64,000 bases of DNA, taken from NCBI RefSeq assembly GCF_024518835.1, contig NZ_JANIGO010000001.1:1-64000 (forward strand), read 5' to 3'. Positions within the stretch are counted from its first letter, which is position 1, and each line of letters opens with the position of its first letter. Of the stretch, positions 57,194-64,000 are shown piece by piece. The DNA is from Limnobacter humi. GTDB lineage: Bacteria > Pseudomonadota > Gammaproteobacteria > Burkholderiales > Burkholderiaceae_B. Both the position numbers and the translations under genes were made by a program. The notes beneath the pieces were generated by a model. The model was not told the origin of the DNA and did not search any database. It saw nothing but the letters and a program-made list of their open reading frames with translations.

Positions 57194-60100
57194 TTAGGCG
57201 GACAATTCCGCGTGCAGGCTCTGGACGCTGTAGACGTCCATTTTGTTCAAATGCTTCATGCCTTCCACTGCAGCCAAGGCACCCGCCATGGTGGTGAACA
57301 CCGTGACGCGTGAAGTCAGGGATGTGGTGCGGATGTAGCGGCTGTCATTGATGGCGCTGCGACGCTCTTCAACGGTGTTGACCACCAGTTGAACTTCGCC
57401 GTTTTTCAGCATGTCCACAATGTTCGGACGACCTTCCAGCACCTTGTTGACCACGGTGCATTCCACCCCGCCTTCACTGATGGCTGCAGCCGTACCCCGC
57501 GTGGCGATGATTTTGAAACCCAAATCAGCCAAACCTTTGGCAAGCTTCACTGCACGCTGTTTGTCTTCGTGCTTCACGCTGATGAAGGCGGTACCGCCGT
57601 CCGGTAATTTTACCGACGCAGCCAACTGGGACTTCACAAACGCCTCGCCAAAGCTGCGGCCCACACCCATCACCTCCCCGGTGGACTTCATTTCCGGCCC
57701 CAGAATGGTGTCCACGCCCGGGAATTTCACAAACGGGAACACGGCTTCCTTCACCGAAAAATATTTCGGTACCGGAATATCGCTAACCCCCTGATTGGCG
57801 AAGGTGCGGCCAGACATGCAGCGCGCGGCAATCTTGGCCAGCTGCATGCCAGTGGCTTTGGATACATAAGGAACGGTGCGGGATGCACGCGGGTTGACTT
57901 CCAGCACAAACACGCGATCGTTCTGGATGGCGAACTGCACGTTCATCAAACCCACCACATTCAACGCCTTGGCCATCAGCACAGACTGGCGCTTGAGCTC
58001 ATCCACCATGGCAGCCGACAGGCTGTACGGTGGCAAGCAGCAGGCCGAATCACCGGAGTGAACGCCCGCCTGCTCGATGTGTTCCATCACACCGCCAATC
58101 AGCACGTTTTCGCCATCGCACAGCGCGTCCACATCCACTTCGATGGCATCGTTCAGGAAACGGTCAAGCAGCACTGGGCTGTCGTTGCTCACCTTCACGG
58201 CCTCGCGCATGTAGCGCTCCAGGTCTTTCTGCTCGTGCACAATTTCCATGGCACGACCGCCCAGTACATAGCTGGGGCGCACCACCAACGGGTAACCAAT
58301 GTCTTGTGCATGGGCAATCGCCTCTGCCTCAGTGCGTGCAGTGCGGTTGGGCGGCTGCAGCAGGTTCAGCTTGGACAACAGCTTCTGGAAGCGCTCGCGG
58401 TCTTCTGCAATATCAATGCTTTCCGGACTGGTCCCAATAATGGGCACGCCGTTGGCTTCTAGCGCTTTGGCCAGCTTCAGGGGGGTTTGACCACCGTACT
58501 GCACAATCACGCCGACCGGTTTTTCCAATTGAACAATTTCCAGTACGTCTTCCAGCGTCAGCGGTTCAAAGTACAGACGGTCGGATGTATCGTAGTCGGT
58601 GGACACGGTTTCAGGGTTGCAGTTAACCATGATGGTCTCGAAACCGTCTTCACGCAAAGCCATGGCGGCATGCACACAGCAGTAGTCAAACTCAATGCCT
58701 TGACCAATGCGGTTTGGACCACCGCCCAGCACCATGATCTTTTTCTGGTTGGTTGGCTCAGCCTCGCACTCCTCTTCATAGGTGGAGTACATGTAAGCCG
58801 TGCCGGTTTTGAATTCGGCCGCGCAGGTATCCACCCGCTTGTAGACCGGGCGCACACCATGTTGATGACGCAGCTTGCGGATTTCAGCCTCAGACGTATC
58901 GAGCAAGTAGGCCAAACGACGGTCTGAGAAACCCTTGCGCTTCAAGAAGCGCAGCACGGGCTCGGTGAGGTCAGCCAGTGTTTTGGTTTCCAGTTCCAAT
59001 TCAATGTCGACGATGTCCTTGATTTGCACCAAGAACCAAGGGTCGATATGGGTCAGCGCATGCACCTGCTCCAAGGTGAAGCCTTGGGCAAATGCATCGC
59101 CCACATAGAAGATGCGTTCAGGGCCAGGCTCACCCAACTCGCGCTCAATCACTTCACGGTCGGTTGTTTTCTGGTTCAGTCCATCCACGCCGGTTTCCAA
59201 GCCACGCAACGCTTTCTGGAAACTTTCCTGGAAGGTGCGGCCCATGGCCATCACTTCACCCACCGATTTCATCTGGGTGGTGAGGCGGTTGTCGGCGGTG
59301 GGGAATTTCTCAAACGCAAAACGCGGAATTTTCGTGACCACATAGTCGATGGAAGGCTCAAACGATGCAGGGGTGAGGCCACCTGTAATATCGTTCTTGA
59401 GTTCATCCAGCGTGTAGCCCACGGACAGCTTGGCGGCCACCTTGGCAATTGGGAAACCGGTGGCCTTCGAAGCCAGTGCTGATGAACGCGACACGCGCGG
59501 ATTCATCTCGATCACGATCATCCGGCCATTGGCGGGATTGATCGAGAACTGCACGTTGGAGCCGCCGGTGTCCACACCAATCTCGCGCAAAATGGCGATC
59601 GATGCATTGCGCATGATCTGGTATTCGCGGTCAGTCAGGGTTTGAGCAGGCGCCACGGTGATGGAGTCACCGGTGTGAATACCCATCGGATCCAGGTTTT
59701 CAATGGAGCAAATGATGATGCAGTTGTCGGCGCGGTCGCGCACCACTTCCATCTCATATTCTTTCCAGCCGATCAGGCTTTCTTCAATCAGCAATTCCTT
59801 GGTGGGGGAAGCTTCCAGACCGCGCTTGCAGATGGTCTCAAACTCTTCAGCGTTATAGGCAATGCCACCACCGGTACCACCCAGTGTGAAGCTGGGGCGG
59901 ATGATCACAGGGAAACCATTGCTGCCCACTTCAGCTGCAATTTTGCGCTGAATGTCCAGCGCCTCTTCCATGGAATGGGCCACACCCGATTTGGCAGAAT
60001 CCAGGCCAATTTTCGTCATGGCGTTCTTGAATTTCAGGCGGTCTTCGGCCTTTTCAATGGCCTCTTCCTTGGCACCGATGAGCTCGACATTGTATTTGGC

Positions 60101-60424
60101 CAGCACGCCATGCTTGGCAAGATCCAATGCGCAGTTCAGAGCGGTTTGGCCGCCCATGGTGGGCAGCACAGCGTCGGGGCGCTCCTTTTCGATAATTCGC
60201 TCGACCACCTGCCAGGTGATCGGTTCGATGTACGTGACATCGGCCATTTCCGGGTCGGTCATGATGGTGGCGGGGTTGCTGTTGACCAACACTACCTTGT
60301 AACCCTCTTCGCGCAGGGCTTTGCAAGCCTGTGCGCCGGAATAGTCGAATTCACAGGCCTGGCCGATCACGATGGGGCCGGCGCCGATGATGAGGATTGT
60401 TTTTAGATCGTTACGCTTGGGCAT
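57194..60424 (-). CDS. carB: Carbamoyl-phosphate synthase, large subunit
   Basis: CarB makes carbamoyl phosphate from bicarbonate, ammonia from CarA, and two ATP, for pyrimidine and arginine synthesis. The 1076-aa protein has two ATP-grasp halves ([17 protein letters not shown] near the start and [16 protein letters not shown] around residue 570) and a C-terminal regulatory MGS-like domain (about 940-1076). It follows carA by 64 bp. Confidence 0.98.
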   Translation of the reverse strand: MPKRNDLKTILIIGAGPIVIGQACEFDYSGAQACKALREEGYKVVLVNSNPATIMTDPEMADVTYIEPITWQVVERIIEKERPDAVLPTMGGQTALNCALDLAKHGVLAKYNVELIGAKEEAIEKAEDRLKFKNAMTKIGLDSAKSGVAHSMEEALDIQRKIAAEVGSNGFPVIIRPSFTLGGTGGGIAYNAEEFETICKRGLEASPTKELLIEESLIGWKEYEMEVVRDRADNCIIICSIENLDPMGIHTGDSITVAPAQTLTDREYQIMRNASIAILREIGVDTGGSNVQFSINPANGRMIVIEMNPRVSRSSALASKATGFPIAKVAAKLSVGYTLDELKNDITGGLTPASFEPSIDYVVTKIPRFAFEKFPTADNRLTTQMKSVGEVMAMGRTFQESFQKALRGLETGVDGLNQKTTDREVIERELGEPGPERIFYVGDAFAQGFTLEQVHALTHIDPWFLVQIKDIVDIELELETKTLADLTEPVLRFLKRKGFSDRRLAYLLDTSEAEIRKLRHQHGVRPVYKRVDTCAAEFKTGTAYMYSTYEEECEAEPTNQKKIMVLGGGPNRIGQGIEFDYCCVHAAMALREDGFETIMVNCNPETVSTDYDTSDRLYFEPLTLEDVLEIVQLEKPVGVIVQYGGQTPLKLAKALEANGVPIIGTSPESIDIAEDRERFQKLLSKLNLLQPPNRTARTEAEAIAHAQDIGYPLVVRPSYVLGGRAMEIVHEQKDLERYMREAVKVSNDSPVLLDRFLNDAIEVDVDALCDGENVLIGGVMEHIEQAGVHSGDSACCLPPYSLSAAMVDELKRQSVLMAKALNVVGLMNVQFAIQNDRVFVLEVNPRASRTVPYVSKATGMQLAKIAARCMSGRTFANQGVSDIPVPKYFSVKEAVFPFVKFPGVDTILGPEMKSTGEVMGVGRSFGEAFVKSQLAASVKLPDGGTAFISVKHEDKQRAVKLAKGLADLGFKIIATRGTAAAISEGGVECTVVNKVLEGRPNIVDMLKNGEVQLVVNTVEERRSAINDSRYIRTTSLTSRVTVFTTMAGALAAVEGMKHLNKMDVYSVQSLHAELSA

Positions 60425-60488
60425 AACTCGCCTTTTGGGTCAGATATTCGATTTCAAAAAATTCATTCAACGTAAGCCACTGATTGCC

Positions 60489-61673
60489 TTACTGCTTGCA
60501 GGCCCTGATGTCCGCAATGAAGCGGTCAAACAGCTCAGCCAAGTCGTGCGGGCCAGGGCTGGCTTCCGGGTGCCCCTGAAAGCAGAATGCTGCGCGGTCT
60601 GTGCGCTCCAAACCCTGAATGGAACCATCGAACAGCGACACGTGCGTGACCCGCAAATTGGCGGGCAGTGATTCAGGATCCACCGCAAAACCATGGTTTT
60701 GGCTGGTGATGAACACACGCTTGCTAGACAGTTCCTGGACAGGATGATTGGCCCCGTGATGGCCGAACTTCATCTTCAGTGTTTTGGCGCCGCTGGCCAA
60801 GGCCATGAGCTGGTGCCCCAAACAGATGCCGAACACGGGTAGCTTGGTCTGCTCAAGCACATGTTTGATGGCAGCGATGGCGTAGTCGCAGGGCTCGGGG
60901 TCGCCAGGGCCGTTGGACAGGAACACGCCATCGGGATTAAGCGCCAGAACCTTGTCGATGGCTGTTTGGGCAGGCACCACGGTGACTCGGCAGCCGCGCT
61001 GGGCCAACATGCGCAAAATATTGCGCTTGGCACCAAAGTCGTAAGCCACCACATGGTAGGGGCGATCGCCCTGCTGGAAGTGGGGCACTTCAGCAGCTTC
61101 ACCCAGCGTCCATTCACCTTCGGTCCATTCATGGATTTCGGTGCAACTCACCACCTTGGCCAGGTCCATGCCAGCCAAACCAGGGAAACCGCGGGCCAGC
61201 TCAACCGCACGCTCGGCACTGAAGGTTTCGCCTGAACCTTCGGTCATCAAACAACCATTTTGAGCGCCCTTTTCACGCAGAATGCGGGTGAGCTTTCGGG
61301 TGTCGATGCCGGCAATACCGGGCACACCGTGCTGCTTGAGATAATCACCCAGCGGCTGGCTAGAACGGAAATTGGAGACCAGCATGGGCAGGTCTTTGAT
61401 CACCAAGCCCGACAGGCACAACTGACCAGACTCTTCATCCTGCGCGTTGGTCCCGACGTTGCCGATGTGGGGGTAAGTGAGGGTGACAATTTGGCGGCAA
61501 TAGGACGGGTCAGTGGCGATTTCCTGATAGCCGGTGAGGGATGTGTTGAACACCACTTCGCCCACTTGTGTGGTGGGGGCTCCGAAAGAAATCCCTTCGA
61601 ACACGGTGCCATCGGCGAGCGCAAGCAATGCGCGCGCTTGATCCGATCTTGCGCTTGCGGCTAATTTCGACAA
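60489..61673 (-). CDS. carA: Carbamoyl-phosphate synthase, small subunit
   Basis: CarA is the glutaminase subunit. The 394-aa protein has the catalytic Cys in [13 protein letters not shown] and the His/Glu partners in [13 protein letters not shown]. No ATG start is available upstream of the conserved [17 protein letters not shown] 61673 is chosen because GGAG lies 6 nt upstream; an in-frame TTG at 61697 has no such site. Confidence 0.96.
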   Translation of the reverse strand: MSKLAASARSDQARALLALADGTVFEGISFGAPTTQVGEVVFNTSLTGYQEIATDPSYCRQIVTLTYPHIGNVGTNAQDEESGQLCLSGLVIKDLPMLVSNFRSSQPLGDYLKQHGVPGIAGIDTRKLTRILREKGAQNGCLMTEGSGETFSAERAVELARGFPGLAGMDLAKVVSCTEIHEWTEGEWTLGEAAEVPHFQQGDRPYHVVAYDFGAKRNILRMLAQRGCRVTVVPAQTAIDKVLALNPDGVFLSNGPGDPEPCDYAIAAIKHVLEQTKLPVFGICLGHQLMALASGAKTLKMKFGHHGANHPVQELSSKRVFITSQNHGFAVDPESLPANLRVTHVSLFDGSIQGLERTDRAAFCFQGHPEASPGPHDLAELFDRFIADIRACKQ

Positions 61674-61761
61674 GGGAAACTCCAATAGATGCGACAAAAC
61701 CCGGGGGGTTGATGCACCACCCGCGCAGGCCTTTGCCTAAGAATCATTCAGCTAACCGAGC

Positions 61762-61767
61762 ATTATA
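61762..61767 (-). promoter_or_regulatory. Probable carAB -10 box
   Basis: TATAAT on the minus strand, 89 bp upstream of the TTG start of carA. No good -35 partner was found, so an activator or weak -35 is possible. It implies a leader of about 80 nt. Confidence 0.45.
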
Positions 61768-61820
61768 CCGGAGTTGGGCCTTGCAGGCCAGATGAGCATG
61801 GCGGGAATGATCGAGGAAAA

Positions 61821-61840
61821 GCACCAATTCTTTGTGGTGC
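61821..61840 (-). terminator. Possible terminator-like hairpin
   Basis: GCACCA and TGGTGC flank an 8-nt loop; on the minus strand the stem is followed by TTTT. It lies between LysR and carA and could stop read-through into carAB. Confidence 0.35.
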
Positions 61841-61864
61841 CAGTAGCCCGGTTTCGCTGATTGC

Positions 61865-61890
61865 CCCCAGCAACACCGGCAGCCCGTGCC
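61865..61890 (-). repeat. 26-bp dispersed repeat, copy B
   Basis: Reverse complement of 52923-52948 over 26 bp, with a further CAAT matching after one mismatch. It is next to a CCCCCGG-CAACA-CCGGGGG hairpin (61898-61916). Confidence 0.7.
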
Positions 61891-61947
61891 TTTTAACCCC
61901 CCGGCAACACCGGGGGCTGTTCGCGCGTCGATGCGTTTTGGGCCTGT

Positions 61948-62176
61948 GCGGTCCGCCTCCCCTGCAGCGACAGTCAGGGCCATTGGCCCGAGCGTGCCAA
62001 ACAGGCGCGGTGGGCCAAGCTCAAAGAGCTGGCCCAGAGGTCGATCCTGACTCGCTGCTTGGAGGGACGACCTCAGCGGTCGTGCGGCTCAGCGAGGGAA
62101 ACACCAATGGACCGTCGCAAAGGGGTGTGACCGTGCAGGGACGTAGCAAGTATCGACCAAGGGTCGGGTTACTACG
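61948..62176. ncRNA. Candidate structured RNA between carA and the LysR gene
   Basis: No protein match was recognised. About 230 bp hold a chain of helices. A long-range helix pairs GCAGCGA and GTCAGG (61964-61978, CA bulge) with CCTGAC and TCGCTGC (62046-62058). It encloses CGTGCC/GGCGCG (61993-62009) and GGGCCA-GCTC/GAGC-TGGCCC (62012-62035). Downstream are CTCGCTG/CAGCGAG (62051-62057, 62090-62096), ACGACC/GGTCGT (62067-62083), ACACC/GGTGT (62101-62128) and a nested CGTAG/CTACG hairpin (62142-62176). Strand is uncertain; G-T pairs slightly favour plus. No promoter was seen. Confidence 0.45.
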
Positions 62177-62183
62177 CTAAGCA

Positions 62184-63140
62184 TCACAAGACCGCCGACC
62201 GCTCAACCCCAAACTCGCGCAACAACACTTTCTCCAGAAATTCCGCCACCACACGGGACTTCAACGGTACTTGCCCGGAAGGCCCCGGCGGAAAAACGAT
62301 GTAGATCGGCAATCCGCCCTGCTGTGGATCGTCACAATGCCAATCCGACAAAATTTCCACCACCGCCCCGTTGCCCACAGCCTGCCGCACCATCCATGGC
62401 GCGCTACGCCCAACCCCCAAGCCTGCAGCAATCGCGTTAACCACCATCATGGGGCTGGAGCAGGTGAGCCAGGAATTGACTTTGTGCTTTTGGCTAACGC
62501 CACCCGCTTTCGGCCAGAACTCCCACTCCTTGACATCTCCCCGTTGAGCAAAGGCGATGCATTGATGGCTGATCAAATCCTTGGGCGTTTTGGGGGCGCC
62601 ATGCTCAGCCAGATACGCGGGTGAGGCATACAGGCGGCGCCAGATGGTCGACACCCGACGCGCTCTCAGACTGGAATCAGCGAGATGACCAAATCGAAGC
62701 GCCAAATCGATGCCCTCCTCTACCATCTGGGCATTCCGGTTGGACAAATCGATTTGCAGATGGACGTCTGGATATTGGTTGTGAAACTCACCCAAGCAAT
62801 TGGCCAAAATATGTTCCCCCACAACCACCGGAACGCTCAGTCGAACCAGCCCCTTGGGCGTTCCACTTCGCAATTCCAGCAAGGCATCTCGCACGGTCTG
62901 TTGGTGTTCCAGCAATTCCCGGGCGTATCGGAGATAGGTGCTACCTGCTTCGGTGATTCGAAGATTGCGGGTGGTTCGGTTCAGCAGGCGGACCCCCAGA
63001 TGCGACTCCAGTTGGGCGATGGCCCGGCTGACACTGGAGGGGTTCTCGCCCCGCAACTTCGCCGCTGCGGCAAAACTGCCGGTGTTCATGACCTGAACAA
63101 AAGCTTCAGCGGCATGAAGTTCGTTGAAATTATTGCTCAT
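62184..63140 (-). CDS. LysR-family transcriptional regulator
   Basis: The 318-aa protein has an N-terminal winged helix-turn-helix (about 8-67, FAAAAKLRGENPSSVSRAIA and LGVRLLNRTTRNLRIT) and a substrate-binding domain (about 95-300). The ligand is unknown. It diverges from a small membrane-protein gene with 90 bp between starts, the usual arrangement for a LysR regulator and its target. Confidence 0.93.
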   Translation of the reverse strand: MSNNFNELHAAEAFVQVMNTGSFAAAAKLRGENPSSVSRAIAQLESHLGVRLLNRTTRNLRITEAGSTYLRYARELLEHQQTVRDALLELRSGTPKGLVRLSVPVVVGEHILANCLGEFHNQYPDVHLQIDLSNRNAQMVEEGIDLALRFGHLADSSLRARRVSTIWRRLYASPAYLAEHGAPKTPKDLISHQCIAFAQRGDVKEWEFWPKAGGVSQKHKVNSWLTCSSPMMVVNAIAAGLGVGRSAPWMVRQAVGNGAVVEILSDWHCDDPQQGGLPIYIVFPPGPSGQVPLKSRVVAEFLEKVLLREFGVERSAVL

Positions 63141-63230
63141 CGCGCAAGAGTCTCGTTCGAATCGGCTGGTTTATCAAATGCACTGACATTAATACCATGG
63201 CATCACACCGTCTCACAAGGAGTGTGAATC

Positions 63231-63476
63231 ATGAACGAATGGCCCGAACAATACCCCGGCCTGGACGTACCCCCCCGCCATCTGAAGCGTTGGGAAGACC
63301 ATGCCAAAACCTTGATCATCGTGTGCATTAGCCTCGGCTTTGCGGGACTGCTGCTTGGCCATGGCGACCTTGCCCACGCCAGTAACCAGACAATCGCTGG
63401 CTGGACCAGCCTACAGGGCTGGTTTACCGATGGCTGGAATGGCGCCTACGATGCCGGGGCGAGCGGCGCATTCTGA
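63231..63476 (+). CDS. Small membrane or exported protein (81 aa)
   Basis: No known family was recognised. The protein has a charged N-terminal 24 residues, one hydrophobic segment (about 28-45, LIIVCISLGFAGLLLG) and an AHA site at about 49-51 that could be a signal-peptidase cleavage point, then a Trp/Gly-rich tail (TSLQGWFTDGWNGAYD). AAGGAG lies before the ATG at a good distance. Its divergent position opposite a LysR gene suggests regulated expression. Confidence 0.65.
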   Translation: MNEWPEQYPGLDVPPRHLKRWEDHAKTLIIVCISLGFAGLLLGHGDLAHASNQTIAGWTSLQGWFTDGWNGAYDAGASGAF

Positions 63477-63577
63477 TCGCATGATCAATTGCATCGCAGG
63501 AATGATTTGTGCCAAGGGACAAGGTACAGTGGCGTCATACTGTTTGACTCCACTGGCCCATCCATCCAAGCAACGGC

Positions 63578-64000
63578 ATGATTCTTGTCCTCATCAATGG
63601 CAAAGCCAAATTTGCCAACCATTACGGTCCTGAGCGGCTCAAACAGGATGTTCAACACATTTTGGGACAACAGGGCACAGCCGCCCTGACCCAAAGCCTG
63701 GAAGAACTCGAGCAGACCTTGCAACAGCATGCCCCGGAGGGAATTTCTGCCATCGTTCCCTTTGGTGGTGACGGAACGGTGTCGGTGGCGCTGACCACCG
63801 CACTGCGAGTGTACGGCGCCGACCAATTGCCCCGGATACTGGCCATCAAGGCCGGCACCATGAATGAAATTGCCACCGAAATTGGCACCTTGAGCCGCAA
63901 CCCACTTCACGACATTGCTGCCATGGCCCGCCTCATCAAATCTGGCGAGCCGATTCCAACCACACACCGTTACCCAATGTCCATCAATGGCGAACGCCTG
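63578..64000 (+). CDS. Diacylglycerol kinase-like protein (partial)
   Basis: The reading frame is open to the window edge, so only the first 141 residues are seen. The start MILVLINGKAKF resembles the opening of the DAGK catalytic (YegS/sphingosine kinase-like) domain. The nucleotide-binding IVPFGGDGTVSVALTTAL and LAIKAGTMNEIATEIG follow. The usual GGDGTxNEV is altered to GGDGTVSVA. A stop codon upstream in the frame (63545-63547) fixes ATG 63578 as the first possible ATG start. Lipid substrate unknown. Confidence 0.8.
   Translation, partial: MILVLINGKAKFANHYGPERLKQDVQHILGQQGTAALTQSLEELEQTLQQHAPEGISAIVPFGGDGTVSVALTTALRVYGADQLPRILAIKAGTMNEIATEIGTLSRNPLHDIAAMARLIKSGEPIPTTHRYPMSINGERL

Noticed and set aside
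61744-61983. A 79-codon minus-strand frame between carA and the LysR gene
   Set aside because: It runs through the carAB -10 box and hairpins. The only similarity noticed is the translated 26-bp repeat, which is better explained as a DNA or RNA repeat.
62051-62100. Hammerhead ribozyme core
   Set aside because: CTGA, a stem and GGAAAC occur in order, but CUGANGA is incomplete and no third stem closes the core.
61938-62140. A plus-strand peptide in the structured region (WAKLKELAQRSIL)
   Set aside because: No start codon with a ribosome-binding site was found, and the paired helices explain the sequence better than coding does.
61948-62176. RNase P RNA, tmRNA, SRP RNA or 6S RNA
   Set aside because: The region lacks GAGGAAAGTCC and the other conserved RNase P segments, a tRNA-like end with TTCGA loop and tag frame, the SRP tetraloop region, and the single long rod of 6S.
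1-64000. CRISPR array, prophage, IS element or defence island
   Set aside because: No spaced direct repeats, transposase, phage structural or known defence genes were seen. Gene content is conserved housekeeping throughout.

Overview
The window looks like core chromosome of a betaproteobacterium of the order Burkholderiales; gene content and order suggest a Limnobacter-like organism, but that genus assignment is inference. Supporting signs are EF-P with Arg32 next to the rhamnosyltransferase gene earP, an S-adenosylhomocysteine riboswitch before ahcY, paired LpxL-type acyltransferases next to dapF-DUF484-xerC, a RibBA protein with a degenerate GTP cyclohydrolase II half, and the tsaE-amiC-mutL-miaA cluster. 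About 56 protein genes are packed tightly. No rRNA, tRNA, insertion sequence, prophage or CRISPR array was seen.

Layout. 1-3.4 kb (+): a pseudouridine synthase, efp, earP and a secreted HExxH protein. 3.4-7.6 kb (-): two lipid A-type acyltransferases, dapF, a DUF484 protein and xerC. 7.6-12.1 kb (+): the activated-methyl cycle, metK, SAH riboswitch, ahcY, tlyA, metF. 12.1-19.4 kb: ygfA (-), then slt, a complex I NDUFA9-like protein and the arginine genes argD, argF, argG. 19.4-27.6 kb: murB (-), yajQ, a His-rich UreE-like protein, pepN, fbp, a BepA-like protease (-) and moaC. 27.6-32.4 kb (-): a type IV pilin, sucCD, and SOS-controlled recA-recX. 32.4-40.6 kb (-): miaB, corC, lnt, ribBA, ribH, nusB, thiL, pgpA, pncC. 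40.7-46.9 kb: coq7, an OsmC-like protein (-), a regulatory-rich intergenic region, rplM-rpsI, argC, a DUF6776-like protein, a bactofilin, erpA and an AEC-type permease. 46.9-52.8 kb: tsaE-amiC-mutL-miaA (-) and queG (+). 53-61.7 kb: rlmE-ftsH (-), yhbY (+), and carA-carB-greA-DUF4149 (-). 61.7-64 kb: a hairpin-rich intergenic region, a LysR regulator (-), a small membrane protein and the start of a diacylglycerol-kinase-like gene cut by the window edge.

The protein genes are mostly ordinary housekeeping genes. The unexplained material is between them. At 41.88-42.39 kb there is a palindromic operator-like site, two AT-rich inverted repeats, a probable small RNA whose hairpin loop resembles the 16S anti-Shine-Dalgarno sequence, and a folded leader before rplM-rpsI. 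At 61.82-62.18 kb there is a chain of nested and mutually exclusive helices that looks like a structured RNA. A 26-bp sequence from the second region is repeated at 52.92 kb.

All calls come from reading sequence and translations by eye. No database search or folding program was run.
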